From Cupriavidus nantongensis (lineage in GTDB: Bacteria; Pseudomonadota; Gammaproteobacteria; Burkholderiales; Burkholderiaceae), in assembly GCF_001598055.1 (NCBI RefSeq), contig NZ_CP014844.1, positions 868,001 through 932,000 of the forward strand: DNA of 64,000 nucleotides. Direction: 5' to 3'. Positions 55,690-63,976 of the stretch are shown in pieces; position 1 is the stretch's first letter; each line of letters begins with the position of its first letter. The notes beneath the pieces are model-generated. The model worked only from the letters and a program-made list of their open reading frames with translations, searched no databases and was not told the DNA's origin. The translations under genes and the position numbers were made by a program.

Positions 55690-56670
55690 ATGAAATTCCG
55701 CCACATGCTGCGCGCGGCGCTGGCCGCCGCACTGTGCCTGCCGCTGCTGCCCGGCGCGGCGCACGCCGACAACTATCCCGACAAGCCGATCCGCCTGGTC
55801 GTGCCGTTCGCCGCCGGCAGCGCCACCGACCTGCTGGCGCGCATCGTCAGCGCGGGCATGAGCACCAGTTCGAACATGCAGGTGGTGGTGGACAACCGCC
55901 CCGGCGCGGGCGGCACCATCGGCACCGCGGTGGTGGCCAAGGCGCCCGCCGACGGCTACACGCTGCTGCTGACGTCCGCCGGCCATGCGGTCAACCCCAC
56001 GCTCTACCCCAAGCTGCCGTACGACACCACGCGCGACCTGAAGGGCATCTCCACGGTGGCGACCATGCCCTACCTGCTGGTGGTCAGTGCCTCCAGCCCG
56101 TACCGGACGCTCAAGGACCTGCTGGCCGCCGCGCGCGCCAGGCCGGATTCGGTGACCTACAGCTCGGCGGGCAGCGGCAGCTCGTCGCACCTGAGCGGCG
56201 AGCTGTTCAACGTGACCGCGGGCGTGCAGACCCGGCATATCCCGTACAAGGGCGCGCCGGCGGCCATCACCGATGTGATGAGCGGACGCGTCGACATGTT
56301 CTTCGCCCCGTCCATCACCGCGTTGCAGTACGTCAAGGACGGCAAGCTGCGCATCCTGGGAGTGGCCACGGCGGCGCGGGTGCCGTCGCTGCCGGACGTG
56401 CCCACCATCGCCGAAGCGGGCGTGCCGGGCTATCTGTTCGACGCCTGGTTCGGCGTGCTGGCGCCGGCGGGCACGCCCAAGGAAATCGTGGCGCGCCTGA
56501 ACACGGCGATGCAGCAGGCGCTGAGCGCGCCGGCGACGAAGGAGAAGCTGATGGCGCAGGGCGCCGAGGCCAAGACCTCGACCCCGGCCGCGTTCGACAA
56601 GCTGATCGCCGCCGACATCGCCAAGCTCGAGCCTATCGTCAAGCGCTCGGGCGCGCAGCCGGGCCAGTAA
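55690..56670 (+). CDS. Bug-family substrate-binding protein of the 54-60 kb cluster
   Basis: Periplasmic binding protein (326 aa) with a signal peptide ending HA-D near residue 26 and the signature NYPDKPIRLVVPFAAGSATD. Other blocks are VVDNRPGAGGTIG, PADGYTLLLTSAG and IPYKGAPAAITDVMSG. It follows the porin gene by 45 bp and precedes an amidohydrolase gene, which points to a shared catabolic substrate. As with the other two Bug genes in this window, no TctA/TctB genes are adjacent. Confidence 0.92.
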   Translation: MKFRHMLRAALAAALCLPLLPGAAHADNYPDKPIRLVVPFAAGSATDLLARIVSAGMSTSSNMQVVVDNRPGAGGTIGTAVVAKAPADGYTLLLTSAGHAVNPTLYPKLPYDTTRDLKGISTVATMPYLLVVSASSPYRTLKDLLAAARARPDSVTYSSAGSGSSSHLSGELFNVTAGVQTRHIPYKGAPAAITDVMSGRVDMFFAPSITALQYVKDGKLRILGVATAARVPSLPDVPTIAEAGVPGYLFDAWFGVLAPAGTPKEIVARLNTAMQQALSAPATKEKLMAQGAEAKTSTPAAFDKLIAADIAKLEPIVKRSGAQPGQ

Positions 56671-56737
56671 CGCTGCACTGATGGCGCCCGGTGCATCATC
56701 CGGGCGCCGCCTCATTCAAACCAAAGGAAACATCGCT

Positions 56738-58450
56738 ATGCGTTGGATTGCACGGGGCCTGGCGCATGCCATGGCGGCGGCTTGCGTGATTGCGGCCGGA
56801 GGAGCGCAGGCGCAGGCCGCCGCCGCGCCCGCGGACCGGATCCTGGTCAACGGCACGGTGCTGACCATGGACGCCGCCGATACGGTGGCGCAGGCCATCG
56901 CCATCCGCGGCGAGCGCATCGTTGCAGTGGGCGCCAACCCGAAGATCCGCCGCCTGGCCGGCCCGGCCACCGAGATCATCGACCTGGGCGGCCGCACGGT
57001 GATTCCGGGCCTGATCGACACCCATATCCACGCCATTCGCGGCGGCCAGAGCTATGCCTTCGAGACCTACTGGTACGAAGGCGAAACCACCAGCCTGGCT
57101 GCGGGGCTGGAGCAGCTGCGCAAGACCGCGCTGGCGCGCGGCCCGGGCAAATGGGTGGCCGTGACCGGGTCGTGGCACCCCGACCAGTTCACCGAGAAAC
57201 GCGCGCCGACGCCGGCCGAGCTGACCGCGCTGCTGCCCGACAATCCCGCCTACGTGCAGTACCTGTACGACTACGCGCTGGTCAACGCCAAGGCGATCGA
57301 GGTGCTCAGGCTCGACCAGCCCGATGCGCTGCCGCCCGGCATCCGCATGGAGCGCGACGGCGATGGCCGTCTCACCGGCCGCATCCTCGGCGCGATACGG
57401 CCGCTGTCGGCGCTGTTCGGGCGCATCCTGGCGCAGAGCGATGTCGATGCCAAGGTCAGCCTGCAGGCCTTCTTCGGCCGGCTGAACAGCCTGGGCGTGA
57501 CCGCTCTGATCGACCCCACCGCCGGGCCGGGCGCCGCGTACGATCCGCTGTTCGCGCTGTGGCGCGAAGACCGGCTCTCGCTGCGGGTCGGCTACCGCAT
57601 CCCTACGCTGGTCGCTGGCAACGAGGCCGAGTGGTTCCGCAACACGCTGGCCTACCTGCCGCCGCGCATGGGCGACGGCAAGCTGCGTTTCCTCGGGCCG
57701 GGCGAAATGCTGGTGTTCGGCATGGACGACGGCGTCAAGATGGGGCCCGGATTCCAGCCGTCGGCGAAGGACCGCGAGGAACTGCTGAAGGTTGCCACCT
57801 TCGCCGCCAGCCGCGGCTATCCGGTGGAAATCCACGCTTATACCGACGATGCCGCCAACGCCATCCTCGACGTGTTCGAGGAAGTGGCGAAACACCATGA
57901 CCTGGGCAAGCTGCGCTGGGCCATGGCCCACCTGAACACCGGCAAGCCGGAAACGTTCCGCCGCATGAAGGCGCTCGGGCTGGCCTACACGGTGCAGATG
58001 GGGCCGTACTTCGAGGCCGGCGCCATCGGCCACGCCAACGATCACCATGTGGCCGAGGCCGCGCCGCCGGTGCGGCTGGCGCTGCAGCACGGGCTGAAAG
58101 TGGCCGGCGGCACCGATGCCACGCGCATCGGCATCCCCGGCGTCTGGCGCGCGCTGGAGTTCCACGTCGGCGGCTATTCGATCGGCAAGGAAATCCGGCG
58201 CAAGGAGGACTTCCGGCTCTCGCGGCTGGAAGCGCTGCGGCTGTACACCGCCAATGCGGCCTGGATTTCGTTCGACGAGAGTTCGCGCGGCACGCTCGAG
58301 GCGGGCAAGCTGGCCGACCTGGCGGTGCTCGACAAGCCCTACCTGACCGTGCCGGTTGAAGACATCCATCGCATCCGTTCGGTGCTGACGATGGTCGACG
58401 GGAAAGTGGTGCATGCCGACGGCGCCTTCGCCGCGCGCAAGCCACGCTAG
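56738..58450 (+). CDS. Secreted amidohydrolase (YtcJ/amidohydrolase 3 family)
   Basis: Metal-dependent hydrolase (570 aa). A signal peptide of about 28 residues (ending AQAQA) precedes the amidohydrolase entry DRILVNGTVLTMDAADTVA, with IDLGGRTVIPGLIDTHIHA giving the HxH metal ligands. Later parts are the MDDGVKMGPGF loop, EIHAYTDDAANAILD with a metal-site His, and GGTDATRIG near the C-terminus with the catalytic Asp. Homologues hydrolyse amides, esters or N-acyl groups. An exported form next to a porin and Bug protein suggests cleavage in the periplasm before uptake. ATG at 56738 starts the signal peptide. Confidence 0.88.
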   Translation: MRWIARGLAHAMAAACVIAAGGAQAQAAAAPADRILVNGTVLTMDAADTVAQAIAIRGERIVAVGANPKIRRLAGPATEIIDLGGRTVIPGLIDTHIHAIRGGQSYAFETYWYEGETTSLAAGLEQLRKTALARGPGKWVAVTGSWHPDQFTEKRAPTPAELTALLPDNPAYVQYLYDYALVNAKAIEVLRLDQPDALPPGIRMERDGDGRLTGRILGAIRPLSALFGRILAQSDVDAKVSLQAFFGRLNSLGVTALIDPTAGPGAAYDPLFALWREDRLSLRVGYRIPTLVAGNEAEWFRNTLAYLPPRMGDGKLRFLGPGEMLVFGMDDGVKMGPGFQPSAKDREELLKVATFAASRGYPVEIHAYTDDAANAILDVFEEVAKHHDLGKLRWAMAHLNTGKPETFRRMKALGLAYTVQMGPYFEAGAIGHANDHHVAEAAPPVRLALQHGLKVAGGTDATRIGIPGVWRALEFHVGGYSIGKEIRRKEDFRLSRLEALRLYTANAAWISFDESSRGTLEAGKLADLAVLDKPYLTVPVEDIHRIRSVLTMVDGKVVHADGAFAARKPR

Positions 58451-58485
58451 GCAGCCGCCCCGCCAGCGCAGCGGAGGGAATCAGC

Positions 58486-58878
58486 ATGCCCCACCTGACC
58501 GTCGAATACACCCGCAACCTTGCGCCGGTTGCGCGCATCGATGCCCTGCTGGCGGGACTGAGCGCGGTCCTGCTTGCGCAGGGCGCGGCGTTTGCGCCAG
58601 GCGGCATCCGTGCGCGCGCGGTGTGCCTGGAGTTCTACCGCATGGCCGACGGCAGCGGCGACGATGCCTTCGTCCATGTGACGCTGGCGGTCGCGGCGGG
58701 GCGCTCGCAAGACGTGCTCGACCGCACCGTCAGCGCCCTGTTCGATACCCTGACCGCGCATTTCGCCGAGCCATACCGGCGCCGCTACCTGGCGTTGTCG
58801 CTGGAACTGCGCGAGTTTGCCGGGGCCTACCGGAGTCTCAACAACATTCACCAGCGCTACAGCACCACGGCCGCATAG
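58486..58878 (+). CDS. 5-carboxymethyl-2-hydroxymuconate isomerase-family tautomerase
   Basis: Small tautomerase (130 aa) of the CHMI/HpcD family. Pro2, the catalytic base after Met removal, is present (MPHLTVEYTRNL), as are GIRARAVCLEFYRMADG, DAFVHVTLAVAAGRS and the LALSLELRE strand; length is that of HpcD. HpcD acts in homoprotocatechuate breakdown, but no other genes of that pathway are here, so a different keto-enol isomerisation is likely. A GGAGGG ribosome-binding site lies 9 nt upstream. Confidence 0.88.
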   Translation: MPHLTVEYTRNLAPVARIDALLAGLSAVLLAQGAAFAPGGIRARAVCLEFYRMADGSGDDAFVHVTLAVAAGRSQDVLDRTVSALFDTLTAHFAEPYRRRYLALSLELREFAGAYRSLNNIHQRYSTTAA

Positions 58879-58933
58879 GGCGGCGGCCGCATACCACCAC
58901 AACGACAAGACCGCCCCCCTGAGGAGACAGCAA

Positions 58934-60025
58934 ATGAAGTTCGGAACCATTGGGGCGGCGCTGCTTGCGTTGACCCCGACGCTGGCCACAGCGCAGTCCG
59001 TGACGATGTACGGCGTGATCGATACCGGCGTGGAATACGTGAACAGGGTCGGCGCGGGCGGCGACAGCCTGGTGCGCATGCCGACCCTGACCGGCACCGT
59101 GCCGTCGCGATGGGGCCTGCGCGGCACCGAGGACCTGGGCGGCGGGCTCAAGAGCGTGTTCGTGCTGGAGTCAGGCTTCGCCCCGGATACGGGCGGTGCC
59201 AACCAGGGCGGTCGGCTGTTCGGGCGGCAGGCGCTGGTTGGGCTGAGCGGCAAGTGGGGCCAGCTGTCGCTGGGGCGGCAGTACACCATGCTGTTCTGGG
59301 CCAACCTGGACTCGGACATCCTCGGCCCCAACGTGTACGGCGCGGCATCGCTCGACAGCTACCTGCCGAATACGCGAGCCGACAACGCGATGGCCTACAA
59401 GGGCACCTTCGGCGGCCTGACCCTCGGCGCCACCTACAGCTTCGGGCGCGATGCGGTCAACGCCGGCCCCAGCCCGGCCGGCACCAACTGCCCGGGCGAA
59501 AACCCGGCCAGCAAGTCTGCCTGCCGCGAATGGTCGGCGCTGATCCAGTATGAGCACAAGGGCTGGGGCGTCACCGCTGCCTATGACTCGCTGCGCGGCG
59601 GGCCGGGTGCCTTCGGCGGGCTTGGCAACAAGTCGCTGAGCGATGATCGCCTGTCGCTGAGCGGCTACGTGCTGTTGTCGCGCGCCAAGCTGGGGGTGGG
59701 CGTGATCCGCCGCGACAACGAAGGCAGCGCGACACCGCGCAGCGAGCTCTGGTACGGCGGCATGGCTTACGACATCACGCCGGCCTTCACGCTGGCCGGG
59801 CAGGTCTATTACCTCAGGTTCCACGACAGCCCCAACAAGGCCATGCTCTACGCGGTGCGTGGTGCCTATGCGTTCTCCAAGCGGACTTCGGTTTATGCCA
59901 CGGCGGGATTTATCGATAACGGGGGGCAGCTGGCCCAGTCAGTGAGCGCCGGGGCGGCCGGGTCCAATCCCAGGGCGGGTGGGTCCCAGCTTGGGACGAT
60001 GGTGGGGGTAAAGCACGTGTTTTAA
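58934..60025 (+). CDS. Second betaproteobacterial porin of the cluster
   Basis: Outer-membrane porin (363 aa) with a signal peptide ending at ATA-Q near residue 21, first strand VTMYGVIDTGVEYVN, RWGLRGTEDLGGGLKSVFVLESG, LFGRQALVGLSG and a C-terminal strand ending in Phe (VGVKHVF). An internal pair of Cys (NCPGENPASKSAC) might form a loop disulfide. It is a different branch from the porin at 54550. The start at 58934 follows GAGGAGAC. Confidence 0.92.
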   Translation: MKFGTIGAALLALTPTLATAQSVTMYGVIDTGVEYVNRVGAGGDSLVRMPTLTGTVPSRWGLRGTEDLGGGLKSVFVLESGFAPDTGGANQGGRLFGRQALVGLSGKWGQLSLGRQYTMLFWANLDSDILGPNVYGAASLDSYLPNTRADNAMAYKGTFGGLTLGATYSFGRDAVNAGPSPAGTNCPGENPASKSACREWSALIQYEHKGWGVTAAYDSLRGGPGAFGGLGNKSLSDDRLSLSGYVLLSRAKLGVGVIRRDNEGSATPRSELWYGGMAYDITPAFTLAGQVYYLRFHDSPNKAMLYAVRGAYAFSKRTSVYATAGFIDNGGQLAQSVSAGAAGSNPRAGGSQLGTMVGVKHVF

Positions 60026-60120
60026 GGGGGCGGTCTGGGATGGCGTTATGCGGTCGGTTTTCGTTCCTGGCTGACGCTGCTGTTTCGCTGGGGTAGGGGT
60101 TTGGGGTGATGCCCGTGCAC

Positions 60121-61074
60121 CTACGCCGCCGAAAACCCATCCCCAATCTCCCCCAACACCCGGCTATTCGGCCAATCCCCCTCCACCGCCAGCTCCCTCG
60201 CCACCCGCCTGAGCGTCTCCATCACCGCCAGCGAAGCCCGCGACGGCGGCCGCGCGGCCGCGTAGCCGATCATCCGATGCAGCTCCAGCCCACGGATCGG
60301 CACCGCCTGCAGCCGCTGCGCCTGCAGCTCATCCCGTATCGCCGCGGCAAAATGCACGGTCCAGCCGAACCCGCGCGCTACCAGGCGGCGGGCTACCTCG
60401 ATCGATTCCACCTCCATCGTGACCTGCAGCTCCAGCCCCTGGCGCGCGGCCAGCGCTTCGAGCGCCAGCCGCACGCCTGACTTGGGCACGCCGGTCAGGA
60501 TCAGCGGCAGGCCCTGCAGCTGTTCGATCTCCACCGGCCCATCGCCCAGCGATGCGTCTTCCCACGGGCCGATCGCACACAGGCTCTCCGCCACCAGCGG
60601 CACCGCCGAAACCCCGGGGCTCGACACCGGCCCGCTCAGCAGCGCGACGTCGAGCGTGCCTTGCAGCAGCGCATCCTGCAGCGCGGGCGCAAAGTTTTCC
60701 ACCAGGCGCAGGCGGATCTCCGGATACTGCTCGCGCAGCGCTTCGGCCAGCGGGATGAACAGCAGCGGCGCCAGCGCCGGCGTCAGTCCCAGCGCCACCA
60801 GCCCGCGCGGCGACGCGGCGAGGTCGGCGATGTCCACCTTGACCTGGTCGGCGTAGCGCAGCAGGAAGGACGCGCGGTCCAGCAACACCAGGCCCTCGGG
60901 CGTGGGCGTGGCGCCGCGCACGTGGCGCTCCAGCAGGCGCACGCCCAGCTCTTCCTCGAGCAGCCGGATCTGGCGGCTGAGCGCGGGCTGCGCGATATGC
61001 AGCGCCGCCGAGGCGCGGCCGAAGTGCTGCAGCGTGGCCAGCACCTTGAAGTAGCGAAGTTGTCGGAGGTCCAT
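60121..61074 (-). CDS. LysR-family regulator (CbnR/CatR-like)
   Basis: LysR protein (317 aa) with HTH MDLRQLRYFKVLATLQHFGRA, AALHIAQPALSRQIRLLEEE and TPEGLVLLDRA, and an effector domain of the CatR/BenM type (GLTPALAPLLFIPLAEALRE). That group senses muconate or other aromatic intermediates. It converges on the porin cluster and could control it. A GCAATCGATTGC box lies 28 bp upstream of its start, so the LacI protein encoded next may regulate it. Confidence 0.9.
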   Translation of the reverse strand: MDLRQLRYFKVLATLQHFGRASAALHIAQPALSRQIRLLEEELGVRLLERHVRGATPTPEGLVLLDRASFLLRYADQVKVDIADLAASPRGLVALGLTPALAPLLFIPLAEALREQYPEIRLRLVENFAPALQDALLQGTLDVALLSGPVSSPGVSAVPLVAESLCAIGPWEDASLGDGPVEIEQLQGLPLILTGVPKSGVRLALEALAARQGLELQVTMEVESIEVARRLVARGFGWTVHFAAAIRDELQAQRLQAVPIRGLELHRMIGYAAARPPSRASLAVMETLRRVARELAVEGDWPNSRVLGEIGDGFSAA

Positions 61075-61101
61075 GGCGTAGCTCTACTGCGGTGAACGTG
61101 C

Positions 61102-61113
61102 GCAATCGATTGC
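61102..61113. promoter_or_regulatory. LacI-type operator, copy 1
   Basis: GCAATCGATTGC, a perfect 12-bp palindrome with central CG, in the 80-bp gap before the LysR gene. The same core is found at 62303-62316. Confidence 0.65.
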
Positions 61114-61154
61114 ACAAAAACTTCAAAAAAAACGGCGCCCTCGGGGCGACCGCC

Positions 61155-62168
61155 TTACACGGGCCGGGTCGAAGCCCGCACCACCAGTTCGGGCGCCAGC
61201 AGGGTCCGCGCCGTGGTGGTGGTGCTGCCATCCAGCGCACCCAGCATCAGCGCGGCGGCGCGCGTGCCCATCTCGTAGAACGGCACGCGGATGGTGGTCA
61301 GCGCGGGCGCCACCGCATGCATCAGCAGCATGTCGTTGTGTCCCACCACCGACAGGTCCGACGGGCAACTGCCGCCCGCCGCGTTGACGGCCGCATAGCA
61401 GCCCAGCGCCAGGAAGTCATTGGCGGCCACCACCGCGGTGATGCGCTTGTGGCGCGACAGCAGCTGCGCGCACGCGGCCTGGCCCGCCGCTTCCGTATAG
61501 GCCGGCGCGCGCACCACCGGGCAGTCCGAAGCAGCCAGGCCCAGCTCCGCCACTGCCTGCAGGAAGCCCGCTTCGCGTTCGTGGCCGGTCGAGAGATTGG
61601 TCGGCCCGGCCACATGGCCGATGCGCCGGTGGCCCAGCGCGTGCAGGTGGCCGACGGCAAGCGCCATCGCCTGGCGGTGGTCGCCGACGATGCTGGAAAC
61701 GCGCCCGGCATCGTCGCTGCGATTGACCATCACCAGCGGCACGCCCTGCGCCAGGCAATGCTCCACCACCGGGTCGTTGCGCTCGGCGGTGGCGAGGATC
61801 AGGCCGTCGACCTGCCGCGCCAGCAGCTGGTCGACGATAAAGGTCTGGCGCGCCTTGTCGCCGCCGGCATTGGCGACGATCGGGATATAGCGGTGCCGCG
61901 CCAGCGCGTTCTCGATGCCGAGCACGATCGGCGGAAATACCGGGCTGCCGATATCCGGCACCACCACGCCGATGGTGCCGGAGCGCCGCGTGCGCAGCGC
62001 CGCGGCAATGCGGTTGGGCGAGTAGTGCAGGTCCTGCGCCGCCTTCAGCACGCGCGCCACCAGTTCGTCGCCGATGCGGTGGCGGGTCTGCGGGTTGAGC
62101 ACGCGCGATACCGTCGACGGATGCACGTCGAGCGCCTGGGCAATCTGCTTGATGGTGGGTTTGCTCAT
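61155..62168 (-). CDS. LacI/GalR-family transcriptional repressor
   Basis: Repressor of 337 aa. The HTH is at the N-terminus (PTIKQIAQALDVHPSTVSRVLN), followed by hinge helix NRIAAALRTRRSGTIGVVVPD and the periplasmic-binding-protein-like effector domain (DNDML-type ligand and VPFYEMGTRAA block at the end). The start at 62168 places MSKPTIKQIA at the family N-terminus. A matching palindromic operator lies on both sides of the gene, before the MDR gene and before the LysR gene, so it probably controls both and perhaps itself. Sugars or related polyols are usual effectors. Confidence 0.9.
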   Translation of the reverse strand: MSKPTIKQIAQALDVHPSTVSRVLNPQTRHRIGDELVARVLKAAQDLHYSPNRIAAALRTRRSGTIGVVVPDIGSPVFPPIVLGIENALARHRYIPIVANAGGDKARQTFIVDQLLARQVDGLILATAERNDPVVEHCLAQGVPLVMVNRSDDAGRVSSIVGDHRQAMALAVGHLHALGHRRIGHVAGPTNLSTGHEREAGFLQAVAELGLAASDCPVVRAPAYTEAAGQAACAQLLSRHKRITAVVAANDFLALGCYAAVNAAGGSCPSDLSVVGHNDMLLMHAVAPALTTIRVPFYEMGTRAAALMLGALDGSTTTTARTLLAPELVVRASTRPV

Positions 62169-62302
62169 CGCTTGCTGCAAGCGTGCGGCAGGCGCCACGC
62201 CATACCTCCTGGTTATCGGAATACCGGCAAAAAGTGGATTGGACGCAAGGCCGCGGCACTTCCTACAATCGGCCCGGATGCCACCAGGCCTTGCGCTTGT
62301 CG

Positions 62303-62316
62303 TGCAATCGATTGCA
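62303..62316. promoter_or_regulatory. LacI-type operator, copy 2
   Basis: TGCAATCGATTGCA, a perfect 14-bp palindrome in the 214-bp divergent gap between the LacI gene and the oxidoreductase gene, 67 bp before the latter start. Shares the GCAATCGATTGC core with copy 1. Confidence 0.65.
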
Positions 62317-62382
62317 TTGTAATCTGCCCGGACGGCAATGCCAAGCGCAGCCGGCCCCGGGCCAGCAACAGGAGAGACAGAG

Positions 62383-63324
62383 ATGAAAGCAGCGGTATCG
62401 CTCGCCGGCCAGGCGCCGGTGTACCAGGAGTTCGACGACCCGGTCGCCGAACCCGGCAAGGTGGTGGTCAAGGTTGCCGCGTCTGCGCTGACGCGGCTCG
62501 ACATGGCAATTGCCGAAGGCCGCCACTACATCAAGCCGGGCGCGGGCAGGTTCGTGGTGGGGCGCGAGGGCGTGGGGCGGCTCGCCGACGGGCAGCGGGT
62601 CTACTTCAACGTCAATGCGCCGCGCGCGCCGTACGGCTCGATGGCGCAGCGCGCGCTGGTCGACCCGGCGCTGACCTTCCCCGTGCCGGACGGCATCGAC
62701 GACGCCCGCGCGGCCGCGCTGGGCAACGCCGGCCTGGCGGCATGGCTGCCGCTGTCGTGGCGCGCACGCATGCAGCCGGGCGAGACCGTACTGGTGCTTG
62801 GCGCGACCGGCATTTCCGGACTGCTCGCGGTGGCCGCTGCCAAGCTGCTCGGCGCCGGCCGGGTCATTGCCGCCGGGCGCGACGTACGCGCACTGCAGCG
62901 CGCGCGCCGGCTGGGCGCGGACGCGGTGGTGCCGCTCGACCAGCCCGGCGACCTGGTCGCCGCGTACCGCAACGCAGCCGACGGCAACGTCGATATCGTG
63001 CTCGACTACCTGTGCGGCGCGCCCGCCGAAGCCGCGTTGCTGGCGCTGGGCCACGGCGGCCGGCTGGTCCATATCGGCACCACGGTCGCGCCCACCATCA
63101 CCTTTGCCGGCGCCGCCGCGCGCCAGGCGTGCTTCGACATCATGGGCTTTGCCTACTACCACGCGCCCATCGAGGCGCAGGCGCAGGCCTATGCCGAACT
63201 GTGCCGGCATACCGCTGCCGGGCGCATGGAGATCGATATCCTCGCCGAGCCGCTGGAAGCGGTCGGCCGCGTGTGGGCGGCGCAGGCGCAGGGCGCGCGC
63301 CAGCGCTTCGTGCTGATGCCCTGA
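62383..63324 (+). CDS. Zinc-free MDR-family oxidoreductase (quinone oxidoreductase-like)
   Basis: NADPH-dependent medium-chain reductase (313 aa). The GroES-like half starts MKAAVSLAGQAPVYQEF; the nucleotide-binding fold has ETVLVLGATGISGLLAVAAAKLLGA near residue 130. The usual cysteine and histidine zinc ligands of alcohol dehydrogenases are missing (YFNVNAPRAPYG region), so a quinone or enone reductase is more likely. Divergent from the LacI gene with the operator in between. Substrate unknown. Confidence 0.85.
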   Translation: MKAAVSLAGQAPVYQEFDDPVAEPGKVVVKVAASALTRLDMAIAEGRHYIKPGAGRFVVGREGVGRLADGQRVYFNVNAPRAPYGSMAQRALVDPALTFPVPDGIDDARAAALGNAGLAAWLPLSWRARMQPGETVLVLGATGISGLLAVAAAKLLGAGRVIAAGRDVRALQRARRLGADAVVPLDQPGDLVAAYRNAADGNVDIVLDYLCGAPAEAALLALGHGGRLVHIGTTVAPTITFAGAAARQACFDIMGFAYYHAPIEAQAQAYAELCRHTAAGRMEIDILAEPLEAVGRVWAAQAQGARQRFVLMP

Positions 63325-63330
63325 AGACGA

Positions 63331-63714
63331 TCAGCGCGCCTTGGAGTCCGGCACGCGGGTCTGGTCGATCGAGGCCCCGCCGCTGCCCGTGCGCGGCTTG
63401 CCGTGCAGGCCGTCGCGGTCGACCTTGCCGGCGCTTTCCGAGGCGGGCTTGGGTTTGTCTCGGCCGGGCAGGCCGCCTGCGGTGTGCGGCTCCTTGGGCA
63501 CGTCGCCGAGATCCCTGGCGAGGCCGCCGGGGTTGGTCGGGGTGGCGCCCGGCGTGCTTGCCGGCGCCACGCTGGCCCCGGGCGGCGGTATGGTCTGGCT
63601 GCCCTTGGGGCCCTTGTCGGTACGCACGCCGGTTTCGGGCGGCTGCGCCAGGGTGCCGCCGGCGAGCGCGCACAGCAGCGCGACGGCCGCGGCGCGAGGG
63701 AGGATGGATCGCAT
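63331..63714 (-). CDS. Small secreted Pro/Gly/Lys-rich protein, function unknown
   Basis: Hypothetical protein of 127 aa with a clear signal peptide (MRSILPRAAAVALLCALAGG, cleavage near LAQ at about residue 24). The mature part is low in hydrophobic residues and rich in Pro, Gly, Lys and Thr (DKGPKGSQTIPPPG, LPGRDKPKPAS), so it is probably disordered in the periplasm. No domain is recognised. ATG 63714 is chosen because it begins the signal; longer readings add no match. Converges on the oxidoreductase gene with only 6 bp between stops. Confidence 0.6.
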   Translation of the reverse strand: MRSILPRAAAVALLCALAGGTLAQPPETGVRTDKGPKGSQTIPPPGASVAPASTPGATPTNPGGLARDLGDVPKEPHTAGGLPGRDKPKPASESAGKVDRDGLHGKPRTGSGGASIDQTRVPDSKAR

Positions 63715-63748
63715 CTGGGTTCTCCTGATTAGCGCGAGCATGCTGGTA

Positions 63749-63766
63749 CGGCAAAAGCATTTGCCG
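63749..63766. promoter_or_regulatory. Inverted repeat upstream of the secreted-protein gene
   Basis: CGGCAAA-AGCA-TTTGCCG is a perfect 7-bp dyad 35 bp upstream of the start at 63714. It could be an operator or an mRNA hairpin; no regulator is known. Confidence 0.3.
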
Positions 63767-63976
63767 GGCCATCTCGCTTGCTGCGGCGCGGGGCCGGGCG
63801 GCGCCCCGGCGCAGCGCACTTTCTACAAGCGCCGGTGGTTGTTACAAGGACGCGGCGGCGACAGGCGCTGCGATGCCGGCATGCTCGGGCCGCGGCCGCC
63901 GACAGTGCCGCGGGAACGGAAGTTGCGCGCACTTCAGCGTTGGCCAGCGATGGCGGCCCACCTCAGCGGAGGCGTC

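Noticed and set aside
58486..58878. Tautomerase gene taken as evidence of the homoprotocatechuate pathway.
   Set aside because: None of the other pathway genes (hpcB, hpcC, hpcE, hpcG, hpcH types) are in the window.
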